Positions 49,045 through 58,042 of a stretch of DNA of 64,000 bases are shown here, piece by piece. How positions within the stretch are numbered: the stretch's first letter is position 1; the number at the start of each line of letters is the position of its first letter. The DNA is taken from positions 1-64,000 of the forward strand of contig NZ_PPDD01000004.1 of the NCBI RefSeq assembly GCF_002959895.1. The letters run 5' to 3'. Below the pieces are notes generated by a model. The model did no database searches and was not told the origin of the DNA. It worked only from the letters and a program-made list of their open reading frames with translations. The DNA is from Veillonella infantium (GTDB lineage: Bacteria; Bacillota; Negativicutes; Veillonellales; Veillonellaceae). The position numbers and the translations under genes were made by a program.

Positions 49045-50775
49045 ATGTTACTCGGTTTAGACGTAGGTGGTACGTTCACAGATGCCGTTATCATAGACGG
49101 TCATCGCGTAGTAGCATCCGCCAAAAGACGGACTACAAAGGACAATCTAATGCAGGGCATAGGCGAGGCTTTAGATGCAGTCCTAGATAGTTGTGATACA
49201 TCTAATGTTGAACAAGTAACCTTATCTACTACTGTTGTGACAAATACAATCGTAGAAGAAAAGGAGCAGGTTGTAGATTTGTATGTAGTGACTGGGCCTG
49301 GTCGAAATGTGGATGATATTTTTCCTGTGCAGCCTATATATCTTCAAGGCTATACAGATCATAGAGGTATTGTTGTAGAGCGTACCTCTACTGATGCAGT
49401 GTGTGACATAGCGCGTATGGTACAAGAGCGAAGTGGTACTGACTTGGCCGCTGTATCTGCAAAATTTGGTGTTCGTAATCCTCAAGAGGAATTATCTATA
49501 ACAGAAGCATTACAAGAAACGTATAATACTATATCTAATGGTAGCTTGTTAAGCGGTTCCTTGAACTTTCCACGTCGCACCATTAGTGCTTATTTTAATA
49601 GCGCTGTAATGCCAGTATTTTCAGTGTTTAAGAAAAATGTAGAAGATGCGCTGAGTGCACGAAATATTAACGCCCCACTTCATATATTAAAGGCCGATGG
49701 GGGCTCTCTTCCTATGGCGCACATGGTAAGTCGACCTGTAGAAACTGCTTTCACGGGACCTGCCGCAACTGTGCTTGGTTTATCGGCTCTAGGTACCATT
49801 GGTGAGTCACATACAGTGGCACTAGACATTGGGGGGACTACAACAGATATTTCCCTGTGGAAATATGGGAAACCATTGATGACAAAGAATGGCGTATCCA
49901 TTCGTGAATATCCAAGTGCAGTGCGATCCTTTGCCGTTACCTCCGTCGGTATTGGCGGTGAGTCGGTAGTTCGCATAGTAGATGGTGAAATCACGGTAGG
50001 CCCTGAACGTGTAGGGCCATCAGCGGCTTTAGGTGGCAATGAACCTACTTTAGGGGATGCTCTCATCGTATTAGGGCACGCAAGTTATGGTGATACTGAA
50101 CATGCGACACAATCCTTACAACAGTTAGCTCGTGTGTTACAGACTAATTGGAAAGAGGCGGACTGTGAAGATTCATTTACAAAGCACAATGCTGAAAAGC
50201 AATGTAATCATAATATGTCAGCTTTAGATGTGGCAAAGCTTATTGTTGAAAAGGCATTAGAAATAATTCAACATGGTATCGATGAAGTGGTACAGGCAGA
50301 AAACAAACGACCTGTGTATGTCGTAGCAGATATTGTAAATCCCGATGTCTTTGTGCCTGCTCAAATCGTCGTAGTGGGCGGTACAGCGCCTAGCTTAGGG
50401 CCAAGTATCGGCGAGTTTTTAAACTTACCCGTTACCATTCCTGACAATGCAGCTGTAGCAAATGCTATAGGTGCAGCATTAGCACTATCTACCATTGAAC
50501 TTACCGTTCACGTCGATACAAAACGTCGCTTGCTTGTTATTCCTGAGTTAGGTATTAAGCAGCAAACCTGTACCTTAAAACGAGCTGAACAAGTAGTAGA
50601 GCGCGCAAAAGAGGCTCTTATTGAAGAGGCATTACGCTTGGGTCTGGATAAAACGCAAGAGGTCGAGGTTATTAGCATTGAAGACTTTCCTGTTGTCGAG
50701 GGCTGGCAATCTATGGAACGTCTAATTACGGTGAAAGTACAACTAGAAGCGGGGGTGAAATACTATGTGGAATAA
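49045..50775 (+). CDS. Hydantoinase/oxoprolinase family protein (HyuA-like)
   Basis: The 576-residue product has the ASKHA ATPase start LGLDVGGTFTDAVIIDGHRV and the central LDIGGTTTDISLWKYG, typical of HyuA/oxoprolinase A subunits. Such enzymes couple ATP to opening of cyclic amides such as 5-oxoproline or hydantoin, usually with a B subunit. No HyuB is adjacent. It is shorter than fused oxoprolinases. AAGGAGG precedes the ATG. The end overlaps an HDAC-like gene by 11 bases, which implies linked function. Confidence 0.85.
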   Translation: MLLGLDVGGTFTDAVIIDGHRVVASAKRRTTKDNLMQGIGEALDAVLDSCDTSNVEQVTLSTTVVTNTIVEEKEQVVDLYVVTGPGRNVDDIFPVQPIYLQGYTDHRGIVVERTSTDAVCDIARMVQERSGTDLAAVSAKFGVRNPQEELSITEALQETYNTISNGSLLSGSLNFPRRTISAYFNSAVMPVFSVFKKNVEDALSARNINAPLHILKADGGSLPMAHMVSRPVETAFTGPAATVLGLSALGTIGESHTVALDIGGTTTDISLWKYGKPLMTKNGVSIREYPSAVRSFAVTSVGIGGESVVRIVDGEITVGPERVGPSAALGGNEPTLGDALIVLGHASYGDTEHATQSLQQLARVLQTNWKEADCEDSFTKHNAEKQCNHNMSALDVAKLIVEKALEIIQHGIDEVVQAENKRPVYVVADIVNPDVFVPAQIVVVGGTAPSLGPSIGEFLNLPVTIPDNAAVANAIGAALALSTIELTVHVDTKRRLLVIPELGIKQQTCTLKRAEQVVERAKEALIEEALRLGLDKTQEVEVISIEDFPVVEGWQSMERLITVKVQLEAGVKYYVE

Positions 50776-52183
50776 GGGTCTATCCTATCGTGAGCGTCAT
50801 GGCATTCTAAATATGGATATTAAACAGGATGAGGCTACGAGCTCAGCTACTAATAAAGCTAACTATCATCACAGTTTAGGTCTAGTATTTTTCCCTGCTT
50901 TCGACTGGAAAATTTCAGAAACTCACCCTGAACGACAGGAGCGTTTGCTTTATACGCGAGATCAAATCGTAGAGGAAGGTTTATTAGATATACCAAATAT
51001 TAGGGAATACAATCCTATAGTAGCTGATTGGGATACCATAGAGCGTGTTCATGTAGGGGCACCTAACTTAGAGTCTTGGGTAACGGAAGCACATCGTGTA
51101 TCTGCAGGTGGTGCTATTGTGGCTGCTGATGCGGTTATGCGCGGAGAGGTAGACCGTGCCTTTGCCCTCGTTAGACCTCCAGGACATCATGCGATGGCTA
51201 TGGTTCATGGTATTCGTGGGTTCTGTACCATAAATATTGAAGCTGTTATGATTCAACATATGCGCCAAACATATGGTATAAAACGAGTGGCGGTGGTGGA
51301 CACAGACGTGCACCATGGCGATGGTTCTCAAGATGTGTTCTACCACGATCCTGATACTCTATATATTAGTTTCCATCAAGATGGACGCACGCTATATCCA
51401 GGCACTGGCTTTATGGATGAGTTTGGCGGTCCTCAAGCTATTGGTGGTAATATAGACATTCCATTGCCCCCAGGAACTGGTGACGAAGGGTTGATGAAGG
51501 TTATGCGTGAATTAGTATTACCTATATTAGAGGAATTTAATCCGGATATCGTTATCAATTCAGCGGGGCAAGATAATCACTTTAGCGATCCTTTGGCGAA
51601 TATGCAAGTTACCGCAAAAGGCTATGCCGAGCTTGTAGATTTATTGCAAGCAGATATAGCTGTTTTAGAAGGTGGTTACTCTGTACAGGAAGCGTTGCCT
51701 TATGTAAATACAGGTATCATATTATCTATGGCAGGCCTTGATTACAGCAAGGTAGTAGAACCTGCCTTTGACCCTGTTAAATATAAGCAAAGTCAAAATG
51801 TAACCATTTATATTGATGACCTTATCGCTAAGTGGAAGGTACAATGGGCTAACCGTCATAAGATGGCCGAAGAGGAACGCATCAGTGTGGGCGATATATG
51901 GTCGAACCGCTACAATGTGTACTATGATGAAACAGGTGTACAAGAGGAGCGCCTTGAAAAGGTGCGCATGTATGAAGATAAAGTTGGGTGGCATAGCGTA
52001 CTTTCACATGGTCAATATGGACCCTATGGGCCGCAGAGTGTATATGCTATGTTTATCCCTTGGCAAGCCGATGAGGGAACTCGTCAAGATGCCATTACAG
52101 AGGCCAGACGGGCTAAAACAGAAGGTGGTACAAGTCGTTATGTTGTGGTGGATCCACTTGGGGATGGACAATACATAATCTGA
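50765..52183 (+). CDS. Histone-deacetylase-fold amidohydrolase (acetoin-utilisation/AcuC-like)
   Basis: The 472-residue product has a zinc-dependent deacetylase domain: RPPGHHAM (catalytic His pair), VAVVDTDVHHGDGSQDVFY (zinc Asp and His) and NSAGQDNHFSDPL (third ligand region). Bacterial members deacetylate acetylated polyamines or small amides, or acetyl-CoA synthetase. A C-terminal region of about 130 residues beyond the usual domain is unassigned. GGGGGTG precedes the start inside the HyuA-like gene, so the pair is translated together. Confidence 0.87.
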   Translation: MWNKGLSYRERHGILNMDIKQDEATSSATNKANYHHSLGLVFFPAFDWKISETHPERQERLLYTRDQIVEEGLLDIPNIREYNPIVADWDTIERVHVGAPNLESWVTEAHRVSAGGAIVAADAVMRGEVDRAFALVRPPGHHAMAMVHGIRGFCTINIEAVMIQHMRQTYGIKRVAVVDTDVHHGDGSQDVFYHDPDTLYISFHQDGRTLYPGTGFMDEFGGPQAIGGNIDIPLPPGTGDEGLMKVMRELVLPILEEFNPDIVINSAGQDNHFSDPLANMQVTAKGYAELVDLLQADIAVLEGGYSVQEALPYVNTGIILSMAGLDYSKVVEPAFDPVKYKQSQNVTIYIDDLIAKWKVQWANRHKMAEEERISVGDIWSNRYNVYYDETGVQEERLEKVRMYEDKVGWHSVLSHGQYGPYGPQSVYAMFIPWQADEGTRQDAITEARRAKTEGGTSRYVVVDPLGDGQYII

Positions 52184-52214
52184 TTCGTAGTGATAAAAAA
52201 TAGTTAAATTGTGA

Positions 52215-52255
52215 TATAATAGGAAAAGATAACGCCCCTTTGTGTAAGGGGCGTT
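52215..52255 (+). promoter_or_regulatory. Promoter and 5' hairpin of rph mRNA
   Basis: TATAAT at 52215-52220 predicts a start near 52227. Four bases later is the strong stem AACGCCCCTT/AAGGGGCGTT (52231-52255). It lacks a T-run, so it may protect the 5' end rather than terminate. A weak terminator for the upstream gene is the alternative. Confidence 0.5.
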
Positions 52256-52287
52256 CTAATGTTTAGATTTAGAATGGTGAGGTTCCT

Positions 52288-53043
52288 ATGCGCAGCGATA
52301 ATAGAACAGCAGGTCAATTGAGACCTATTAAAATAACACGGAATTTTACAGAGTATGCAGAAGGTTCTGTACTCATTGAGTGTGGCAAGACAAAGGTTAT
52401 CTGTACTGCTACTGTTGAGGATTCTGTGCCGCGCTGGCTCAAAGGTTCTGGCCAAGGCTGGGTAACTGCGGAATACTCCTTGTTGCCACGTTCTACGCAA
52501 ACTCGCGTGAGCCGTGAGGCTGCAAAGGGGAAACAAACGGGCCGTACTGTAGAAATTCAACGCCTTATCGGTCGTGCATTACGTGCTGTTGTAGACCTTG
52601 AAGCGCTAGGAGAACGTTCTATTACTATCGATTGTGACGTTATTCAAGCCGATGGTGGTACGCGTACAGCATCTATTACGGGTGCATTTGTAGCTCTCGT
52701 TGATGCGGTGGATTTCACCTTTGGCGGAGCTGGCAAATTCCCAATTACCGATTTCTGTGCAGCTATTTCCGTAGGGATTGGCCCAGAAGGTCCTATCACG
52801 GATCTTTGCTATGAAGAGGATAGTGCGGCTATCGTTGATATGAATGTGGTGCGTACTGGATCTGGTAATATGGTTGAGGTGCAAGGTACAGGTGAACATG
52901 GTACCTTTAATCGTGATGAACTCAATGCATTACTCGATTTAGCAGAGGCTGCTACAGATGAGCTCATGGCTAAACAACGTGAAGTACTTGGTACAACAGC
53001 AGATAAAGTAGGTAAGGTATATCCTACAGCTCCGGAGGTGTAA
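52288..53043 (+). CDS. rph: Ribonuclease PH
   Basis: RNase PH trims tRNA 3' ends with phosphate. The 251-residue product has [20 protein letters not shown] at the start, then the conserved [20 protein letters not shown] and [36 protein letters not shown] holds the phosphorolytic site. It is followed two bases later by rdgB, the usual order in Firmicutes. Confidence 0.95.
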   Translation: MRSDNRTAGQLRPIKITRNFTEYAEGSVLIECGKTKVICTATVEDSVPRWLKGSGQGWVTAEYSLLPRSTQTRVSREAAKGKQTGRTVEIQRLIGRALRAVVDLEALGERSITIDCDVIQADGGTRTASITGAFVALVDAVDFTFGGAGKFPITDFCAAISVGIGPEGPITDLCYEEDSAAIVDMNVVRTGSGNMVEVQGTGEHGTFNRDELNALLDLAEAATDELMAKQREVLGTTADKVGKVYPTAPEV

Positions 53044-53044
53044 G

Positions 53045-53620
53045 ATGGAACAAATCGTATTAGCTACAGGTAATAAAGGAAAAATTCGTGAATTTTCCGA
53101 GGCTTTTTCCCATTTATCCATCGACTGTGTACCTGTAAAAGAGGTCATTGCCATTGAGGAACCTGAGGAAACAGGGACAACCTTTATGGAGAATGCACGT
53201 TTAAAGGCGCGCTACTACGCAAAGGCTACCAATCGGCCATGCCTTGCTGATGATTCTGGCATCACCGTAGATGCTCTTAATGGGGCACCAGGGGTATATT
53301 CTGCTCGCTATGCAGGTCATCATGGTGATGACCAAGCTAATAATGAAAAATTAATTCGCGAACTGCAAGGTAAAAGCGACCGCACAGCTCATTATGTATG
53401 CGCCTTAGCACTCGTATATCCTGATGGCCGTGAAGTGACAGCTGAAGGCTATTGTGATGGACTTGTTCAAGATGAGCCAAAAGGGGACAATGGTTTTGGC
53501 TATGATCCATACTTTTATGTGCCTGAATTTGAAAAGACAATGGCAGAACTTAGCATTGAAGAAAAGGAAACCATCAGCCATCGTGGCCGTGCTTTACGCA
53601 AATTAATTAACAAGCTTTAA
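53045..53620 (+). CDS. rdgB: XTP/dITP diphosphatase (RdgB/HAM1 family)
   Basis: The enzyme removes deaminated purine nucleotides (ITP, XTP) to keep them out of DNA and RNA. The 191-residue product has VLATGNKGKIREFSEAF, LADDSGITVDALNGAPGVYS and GDNGFGYDPYFYV followed by SHRGRAL, the full family set. It is coupled to rph and forms a nucleotide-housekeeping group with the next phosphoesterase. Confidence 0.95.
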   Translation: MEQIVLATGNKGKIREFSEAFSHLSIDCVPVKEVIAIEEPEETGTTFMENARLKARYYAKATNRPCLADDSGITVDALNGAPGVYSARYAGHHGDDQANNEKLIRELQGKSDRTAHYVCALALVYPDGREVTAEGYCDGLVQDEPKGDNGFGYDPYFYVPEFEKTMAELSIEEKETISHRGRALRKLINKL

Positions 53621-53686
53621 TATTTTCGAACTATATGGTATAGTTCATATAAATATGTAATATAATAGTGTTAGAGAACTTATAAA

Positions 53687-54184
53687 ATGAAACGAATTGG
53701 TATTTTAAGTGATACCCATGGGTATCTAGATGATATAGATCTTGTCTTGGAGGCTACAGCAGACCAAGAAATTGATATGTGGCTTCATGCTGGTGATTAT
53801 GGTGATGATGCACGCTATATGCAGGAACATACTGATATTCCTGTATATGCAGTGCGCGGTAATAATGACCGTGTACAGCCGCTTGAACCGCGAGAACAGT
53901 TGATTCCTCTAGAGGATACCTATATTTACATGACTCATGGTCATGAGGTATCATATTATAATCGAATACAAAAACTGATTGAGTTAGGCACTGATATGGG
54001 GGCGCGACTCATCGTGTCCGGTCATAGTCATCATCATGGTGAGGTTCGAGTTCGTGATGCGGTATTTGTGAATCCCGGCAGTATATCGTTGGCTCGTGAC
54101 CGCTCAGGCGGTACATTTGCTATCGTTACCTACGATAATGGACAGTTTGATGTAGAGTTTGTGTATAAACAAGATATTGTTTAG
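53687..54184 (+). CDS. Metallophosphoesterase, YfcE family
   Basis: The 165-residue product has the metal-binding motifs GILSDTHGYLDD, HAGDYGDD, RGNNDR, MTHGHEV and VSGHSHH in order. YfcE/MJ0936-like enzymes hydrolyse phosphodiesters with Mn ions. It follows rdgB after 66 bases with only a weak ribosome-binding site and possibly has its own promoter. Confidence 0.92.
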   Translation: MKRIGILSDTHGYLDDIDLVLEATADQEIDMWLHAGDYGDDARYMQEHTDIPVYAVRGNNDRVQPLEPREQLIPLEDTYIYMTHGHEVSYYNRIQKLIELGTDMGARLIVSGHSHHHGEVRVRDAVFVNPGSISLARDRSGGTFAIVTYDNGQFDVEFVYKQDIV

Positions 54185-54271
54185 TTATATGGTGAAAGCT
54201 TTGAAACTCGATGGTTCGAAAAGCTTTCAAAAAAATAGTAAGTCTATGCATGGAAAGGGTTATGACATATC

Positions 54272-55054
54272 ATGGATACACCAGTTAAAGCAAAGCCTAA
54301 AATGAAATTATATGGTTTTAATAATCTCACAAAGACATTGAGTTTTAATATTTATGATATTTGTTATACTCGTACAGAAGAAGAGAAAAAACAATACATT
54401 CAATACATTGATGAAGTATACAATGCGGATCGTTTAACAGCTATCTTAACAGAGGTTAGCCATATTATTGGTGCCAACATCCTTAACGTAGCGAAACAAG
54501 ATTATGATCCACAAGGGGCATCTGTTACGATTTTGATTTCTGAAGAGGAAATTGAAAAGGAAGATGTAGTCATGCATCTTGATAAATCTCACCTTACTGT
54601 ACATACATATCCTGAAAGCCATCCGCACAAAGGGGTTAGTACGTTCCGTGCCGATATTGAAGTATCTACATGCGGTCAGATTTCTCCCCTTAAAGCACTT
54701 AACTATTTGATTCAAAGCTTTGATTCCGATATCCTCACATTGGACTACCATGTTCGTGGCTTTACACGTGACGTATCTGGCAAGAAAATTTATATCGATC
54801 ATCGCATCAACTCTATCCAAAACTACATCAATGCAAAAACTCGCAACATGTATAATATGATTGATGTAAACGTATATCAAGAAAATATTTTCCACACAAA
54901 AATGATGTTAAAAGAATTTGATTTAGATAACTATCTCTTTGGTATTACTGAATCTGAATTGAGTGAACGAGAAATCAAACAAATTAAACATCAATTAAAA
55001 CAAGAAATGATGGAAATTTTCTATGGTCGTAATTTGCCATCTGTAAAAGCATAA
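54272..55054 (+). CDS. speD: S-adenosylmethionine decarboxylase proenzyme
   Basis: SpeD makes the aminopropyl donor for spermidine. The 260-residue product is the long (Escherichia coli-type) form. The self-cleavage site is [14 protein letters not shown], between Lys105 and Ser106 (Ser becomes the pyruvoyl group). [20 protein letters not shown] has the catalytic Cys134. No spermidine synthase (speE) is adjacent. It is a single gene with a terminator. Confidence 0.93.
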   Translation: MDTPVKAKPKMKLYGFNNLTKTLSFNIYDICYTRTEEEKKQYIQYIDEVYNADRLTAILTEVSHIIGANILNVAKQDYDPQGASVTILISEEEIEKEDVVMHLDKSHLTVHTYPESHPHKGVSTFRADIEVSTCGQISPLKALNYLIQSFDSDILTLDYHVRGFTRDVSGKKIYIDHRINSIQNYINAKTRNMYNMIDVNVYQENIFHTKMMLKEFDLDNYLFGITESELSEREIKQIKHQLKQEMMEIFYGRNLPSVKA

Positions 55055-55112
55055 ATAAAAAATATATATTCTGTACGCTATGTGTCCTATCAGATAATAC
55101 GTATATAGTACC

Positions 55113-55148
55113 AAAGTAGATAAGTCGTATATGGCTTATCTACTTTTT
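55113..55148 (+). terminator. Terminator of speD
   Basis: The stem AAAGTAGATAAG/CTTATCTACTTT with a 10-base loop is followed by T-rich TTTAT. Confidence 0.85.
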
Positions 55149-55227
55149 ATTTAGCTATCATTTTTATTACTAAATTAGATTAATAGAATTTAATTCTAAA
55201 ATATTCGGAAAACTATATCGAAAAAAC

Positions 55228-55256
55228 TTGAATTGTTATATATCATTTTGTATAAT
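55228..55256 (+). promoter_or_regulatory. Promoter of the malic enzyme gene
   Basis: TTGAAT (55228-55233) and TATAAT (55251-55256) have the ideal 17-base spacing. A short GACTC-AAAA-GAGTC hairpin lies in the leader at about 55282. Confidence 0.75.
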
Positions 55257-55323
55257 ACAATTAGTTAAAGGTATTAATTACCGACTCAAAAGAGTCCGAG
55301 TTTATCCACAAAGGAGAATTATT

Positions 55324-56529
55324 ATGGACGTACGTGAATTAGCTGTACAAAAGAAACGTGAATTAAAAGGTTTCCTTACTGTAGGAACAAAATATGAATT
55401 AAAAGACGCTCATGATTTATCTGTAGCTTACACACCAGGTGTAGCAGAACCATGCTTGCGTATTAAAGATAATGAAGCAGAATCCTTTGAATTAACTTGC
55501 CGTTCCAACATGGTTGCCGTTGTATCCGACGGTACTCGTGTACTTGGTCTTGGCGATATCGGCGCTGCAGCAGCATTGCCTGTAATGGAAGGTAAATCTT
55601 TATTATTCAAAAAATTCGGCGATGTAGATTGCATTCCATTGGTTGTAGATACAAAAGATGCTGATACTTTGATCAACACTGTAAAATTATTGCAAAAAAA
55701 CTTTGCTGGCATTAACTTGGAAGATATTTCTTCCCCTAAATGTTATGAAATCGAAAACCGTTTGAAAGAAGAATTGGAAATCCCTGTATTCCATGATGAC
55801 CAACACGGTACAGCTATCGCTTGTTTAGCTGGTGTAAAAGGCGCTCTTCGCCTTGTAAAGAAAGATTTAGCAACTGCTAAAATCGTTGTAAATGGTGCTG
55901 GTGCTGCTGGTGCAAACATCGCTCGTCTGTTGTACCTTGCAGGTGCTCGAGACATTACATTGTTAGTATCCTCCGGCGTATTGCACAAAGACTACAAACG
56001 TCTTGATTCCTTGCAAGCTGAATTGATCGACTTGCTTAAACTTGAAGAAAAACATGGCAACTTGGCTGAAAATGCTAAAGGCGCTGACATTCTTCTTGGC
56101 GTATCTGCTGCAGGTGCTTTCACAAAAGAAATCTTGGAAAACTTGGCTGATGATGCAATTGTATTCGCTATGGCTAACCCTAACCCAGAAGCAACATATG
56201 CTGATATGAAAGCTGCTGGTATTCGTATTGCTGGTACTGGCCGTTCTGACGCTCCTAACCAAATCAACAATGTAGCAGTATTCCCAGGCGTATTCCGCGG
56301 CGCTATCGATGTTCGTGCATCTAAAATTACTGATGAAATGAAATTGGCTGCTGCTGATGCATTGGCTAACTTGATTCCAGACAGCGAATTGAACGAAGAA
56401 AACATTATGCCATCCGTATTCGATCCTCGTGTAGCTCCAGCAGTTGCAAAAGCAGTTGCTGAAGTTGCTGTAAAACAAGGTATTGCAAGAAATCCACAAG
56501 TAGTAGAAGACGGCAGCTACGAAGGTTAA
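55324..56529 (+). CDS. NAD(P)-dependent malic enzyme (malate dehydrogenase, oxaloacetate-decarboxylating)
   Basis: The enzyme interconverts malate and pyruvate plus CO2. The 401-residue bacterial form has VAYTPGVAEPC with catalytic Tyr36, GKSLLFKKFGDVDCIP with Lys91, FHDDQHGTAIA as metal site and the Rossmann motif VVNGAGAAGANIA. AAGGAG precedes ATG 55324; the frame from 55228 starts within the promoter. Codon use is strongly biased, as for the carboxyltransferase gene, which fits central fermentation. Confidence 0.93.
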   Translation: MDVRELAVQKKRELKGFLTVGTKYELKDAHDLSVAYTPGVAEPCLRIKDNEAESFELTCRSNMVAVVSDGTRVLGLGDIGAAAALPVMEGKSLLFKKFGDVDCIPLVVDTKDADTLINTVKLLQKNFAGINLEDISSPKCYEIENRLKEELEIPVFHDDQHGTAIACLAGVKGALRLVKKDLATAKIVVNGAGAAGANIARLLYLAGARDITLLVSSGVLHKDYKRLDSLQAELIDLLKLEEKHGNLAENAKGADILLGVSAAGAFTKEILENLADDAIVFAMANPNPEATYADMKAAGIRIAGTGRSDAPNQINNVAVFPGVFRGAIDVRASKITDEMKLAAADALANLIPDSELNEENIMPSVFDPRVAPAVAKAVAEVAVKQGIARNPQVVEDGSYEG

Positions 56530-56596
56530 TCTAATTGCTATGAGCTTAATGCTTAATAGCCTCTTAAAACCTAAGTAAGATAATATAAACAATACA

Positions 56597-56626
56597 AACA
56601 TGCACCTCGAAAGGGGTGCATGTTTT
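56597..56626 (+). terminator. Terminator of the malic enzyme gene
   Basis: The stem AACATGCACC/GGTGCATGTT, loop CGAAA-like, is followed by a T-run. Confidence 0.92.
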
Positions 56627-56677
56627 TGAATATGAACTAATAAAATTTAAAAAATTAATGAAGTTGTAAAAAAGTAC

Positions 56678-56789
56678 TTGTCACTAATTTGTATCGATGA
56701 TATAATAATTTTCGTTGCAGAGCGATACTCAATAGAGTAAAAACTCAGCAAGAGTAGTGGTTGACATCAACTACCAGGTTTGCTATAAT
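56678..56789 (+). promoter_or_regulatory. Tandem promoters of the Pro-Gly tRNAs
   Basis: P1 is TTGTCA (56678-56683), 17 bases, TATAAT (56701-56706). P2 is a perfect TTGACA (56761-56766), 17 bases, TATAAT (56784-56789), 17 bases before tRNA-Pro. Two near-consensus promoters fit strong tRNA expression. Confidence 0.85.
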
Positions 56790-56806
56790 TAGCAAGTAAT
56801 TAATGA

Positions 56807-56883
56807 CGGGGCATAGCGCAGTTTGGTAGCGCACCTGGCTTGGGACCAGGGGGTCGCAGGTTCGAATCCTGCTGCTCCGACCA
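56807..56883 (+). tRNA. tRNA-Pro (TGG)
   Basis: The acceptor CGGGGCA/TGCTCCG, anticodon loop CTTGGGA (TGG), T-loop TTCGAAT, discriminator A and encoded CCA are visible. Confidence 0.95.
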
Positions 56884-56892
56884 TTTTTTTTT

Positions 56893-56966
56893 GCGGGTGT
56901 AGCTCAATGGTAGAGCCCCAGCCTTCCAAGCTGGTCGCGAGGGTTCGATTCCCTTCACCCGCTCCA
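56893..56966 (+). tRNA. tRNA-Gly (TCC)
   Basis: The acceptor GCGGGTG/CACCCGC, anticodon loop CTTCCAA (TCC), T-loop TTCGATT, discriminator T and encoded CCA are visible. It sits 9 bases after tRNA-Pro. Confidence 0.95.
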
Positions 56967-57013
56967 TTTTTTTTTGCCTTTTTTAGGGTAAACTAAAATA
57001 AAATAGAGCACAG

Positions 57014-57042
57014 TTGACGATATATAGTACATAATTTATACT
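57014..57042 (+). promoter_or_regulatory. Promoter of tRNA-Arg
   Basis: TTGACG (57014-57019) and TATACT (57037-57042) are 17 bases apart, 34 bases before tRNA-Arg. An overlapping TATAAT at 57042 is badly spaced. Confidence 0.6.
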
Positions 57043-57076
57043 ATAATAGATAATTACATATATAGGTAATCCACAT

Positions 57077-57153
<77 letters not shown>

Positions 57154-57160
57154 AAGAAAT

Positions 57161-57194
57161 AAGCGGATAGCTCGTAATGAGCTATCCGCTTTTT
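57161..57194 (+). terminator. Terminator of tRNA-Arg
   Basis: A perfect 13-bp stem AAGCGGATAGCTC/GAGCTATCCGCTT is followed by TTTT. Confidence 0.93.
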
Positions 57195-57234
57195 TGCTAT
57201 TTTAAATTATAAATCAGTAGTTATTTTGTAATAT

Positions 57235-57639
57235 TTAAAGTTTATCTAACTGTATAGTATTATCTCTTAACCACTGTGCTAGTTCTACATTTGTCATATT
57301 TCCTGCGGCCACATTGATAATTAGGTTTTCAACTTCTTGTTGTGAAGCGGTAATATCAAAACCATTGATAATAAGATACACATACATACTGTGTAGTGCA
57401 GTTCGCTTATTGCCATCTGTAAAAGGATGGTTATTGGCGATACCATAACATAATTGTGCTGCTTTGTCATAGAGAGAGGGATATAAGTCGCTCCCCATAA
57501 ATGTTTGAAATGGGGTATTTACAGCTGATACTAAAAGATTCTTATCTCGCACTCCTGAAGAGAGGACAAATGCATCTTCTAATTCTCTGTGCAGTTCGTA
57601 GATATCTTGTACAGTGAGTTGAATATTAGGTGTACTCAT
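57235..57639 (-). CDS. doc: Doc (death-on-curing) family toxin, Fic fold
   Basis: Doc phosphorylates and so inactivates elongation factor Tu. The 134-residue product has the Fic/Doc core NHPFTDGNKRT, where H-x-F-x-D-G-N-K-R is the catalytic loop, and a Doc-like N-terminus (VQDIYELHRELEDAF). Length is right for Doc and too short for full Fic. The start overlaps the stop of a small upstream ORF (ATGA), as in phd-doc, where the antitoxin comes first. Confidence 0.88.
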   Translation of the reverse strand: MSTPNIQLTVQDIYELHRELEDAFVLSSGVRDKNLLVSAVNTPFQTFMGSDLYPSLYDKAAQLCYGIANNHPFTDGNKRTALHSMYVYLIINGFDITASQQEVENLIINVAAGNMTNVELAQWLRDNTIQLDKL

Positions 57640-57797
57640 TTATTCTCCAATGCTTTATATAGGTCATAATTACGCTTTAATACTTGTTGCGAGATGTCTT
57701 TTATCTGCTTTTTTAGCTCTTTATTAGTATCACTAGTTATGATAGAGGGGTTGTTGTTTGTTTTGCAATCGATAATTTTCTGATCTTTTGATATCAT
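57636..57797 (-). CDS. Small Phd-like partner of Doc (putative antitoxin)
   Basis: A 53-residue protein is encoded directly upstream of doc: MISKDQKIIDCKTNNN, then a Ser/Thr stretch and a charged helix ending KRNYDLYKALENK. AAAGGA lies 9 bases before the ATG at 57797. Its stop TGA overlaps the doc ATG. It lacks the usual N-terminal Phd DNA-binding domain of about 50 residues and looks like a toxin-binding helix only. The assignment rests on position, coupling and size, not on sequence similarity. Confidence 0.68.
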   Translation of the reverse strand: MISKDQKIIDCKTNNNPSIITSDTNKELKKQIKDISQQVLKRNYDLYKALENK

Positions 57798-57820
57798 AAA
57801 TTAAATTCCTTTACTGTATT

Positions 57821-57868
57821 TTTGACTTTTATATTTACTATATATTTGACTTTTATATCTATTATATA
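57821..57868. repeat. 24-bp direct repeat upstream of the Phd-like gene
   Basis: Two copies of a 24-base unit begin TTTGACTTTTATAT at 57821 and 57845. On the minus strand each gives AGTCAAA, the same heptad as in the clpL operator. They sit in the putative antitoxin promoter. Confidence 0.6.
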
Positions 57869-57981
57869 GGTAATAAATCAATAAAAACAATCTAATTAAT
57901 AGTAAATATTTTAAAAGTTCAAATTTAATTATCTCTCACAAATCCAGTATTTATCTATATTTTTGCCATATAAATCTAATT

Positions 57982-58042
57982 GGTCAAAATAAAAGTCAAA
58001 AAAAGTCAAAAAATTTATCTTTGACCTATTGACTTTTTGACT
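57982..58042 (+). promoter_or_regulatory. CtsR-type operator array of clpL
   Basis: The CtsR consensus is two RGTCAAA heptads separated by NAN. Here AGTCAAA (57994-58000), AAA, AGTCAAA (58004-58010) match exactly, with GGTCAAA at 57982-57988. On the opposite strand GGTCAAA (58026-58020), AGTCAAT and AGTCAAA (58042-58036) follow. TATAAT at 58055-58060 lies just downstream, so a repressor here would cover the promoter. Another AGTCAAA is in the leader at 58115. Confidence 0.72.

Noticed and set aside
54189-54231. GAAAGCTTT/AAAGCTTTC inverted repeat after the YfcE gene
   Set aside because: It is followed by As rather than Ts on the plus strand and has no minus-strand gene to terminate, so its role is not supportable.
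55963-56601. Long minus-strand ORF (212 residues) opposite the malic enzyme gene
   Set aside because: It reflects codon bias of a highly expressed gene on the other strand; the product is Phe/Ser/Tyr-rich with no recognisable motif and it runs through the terminator.
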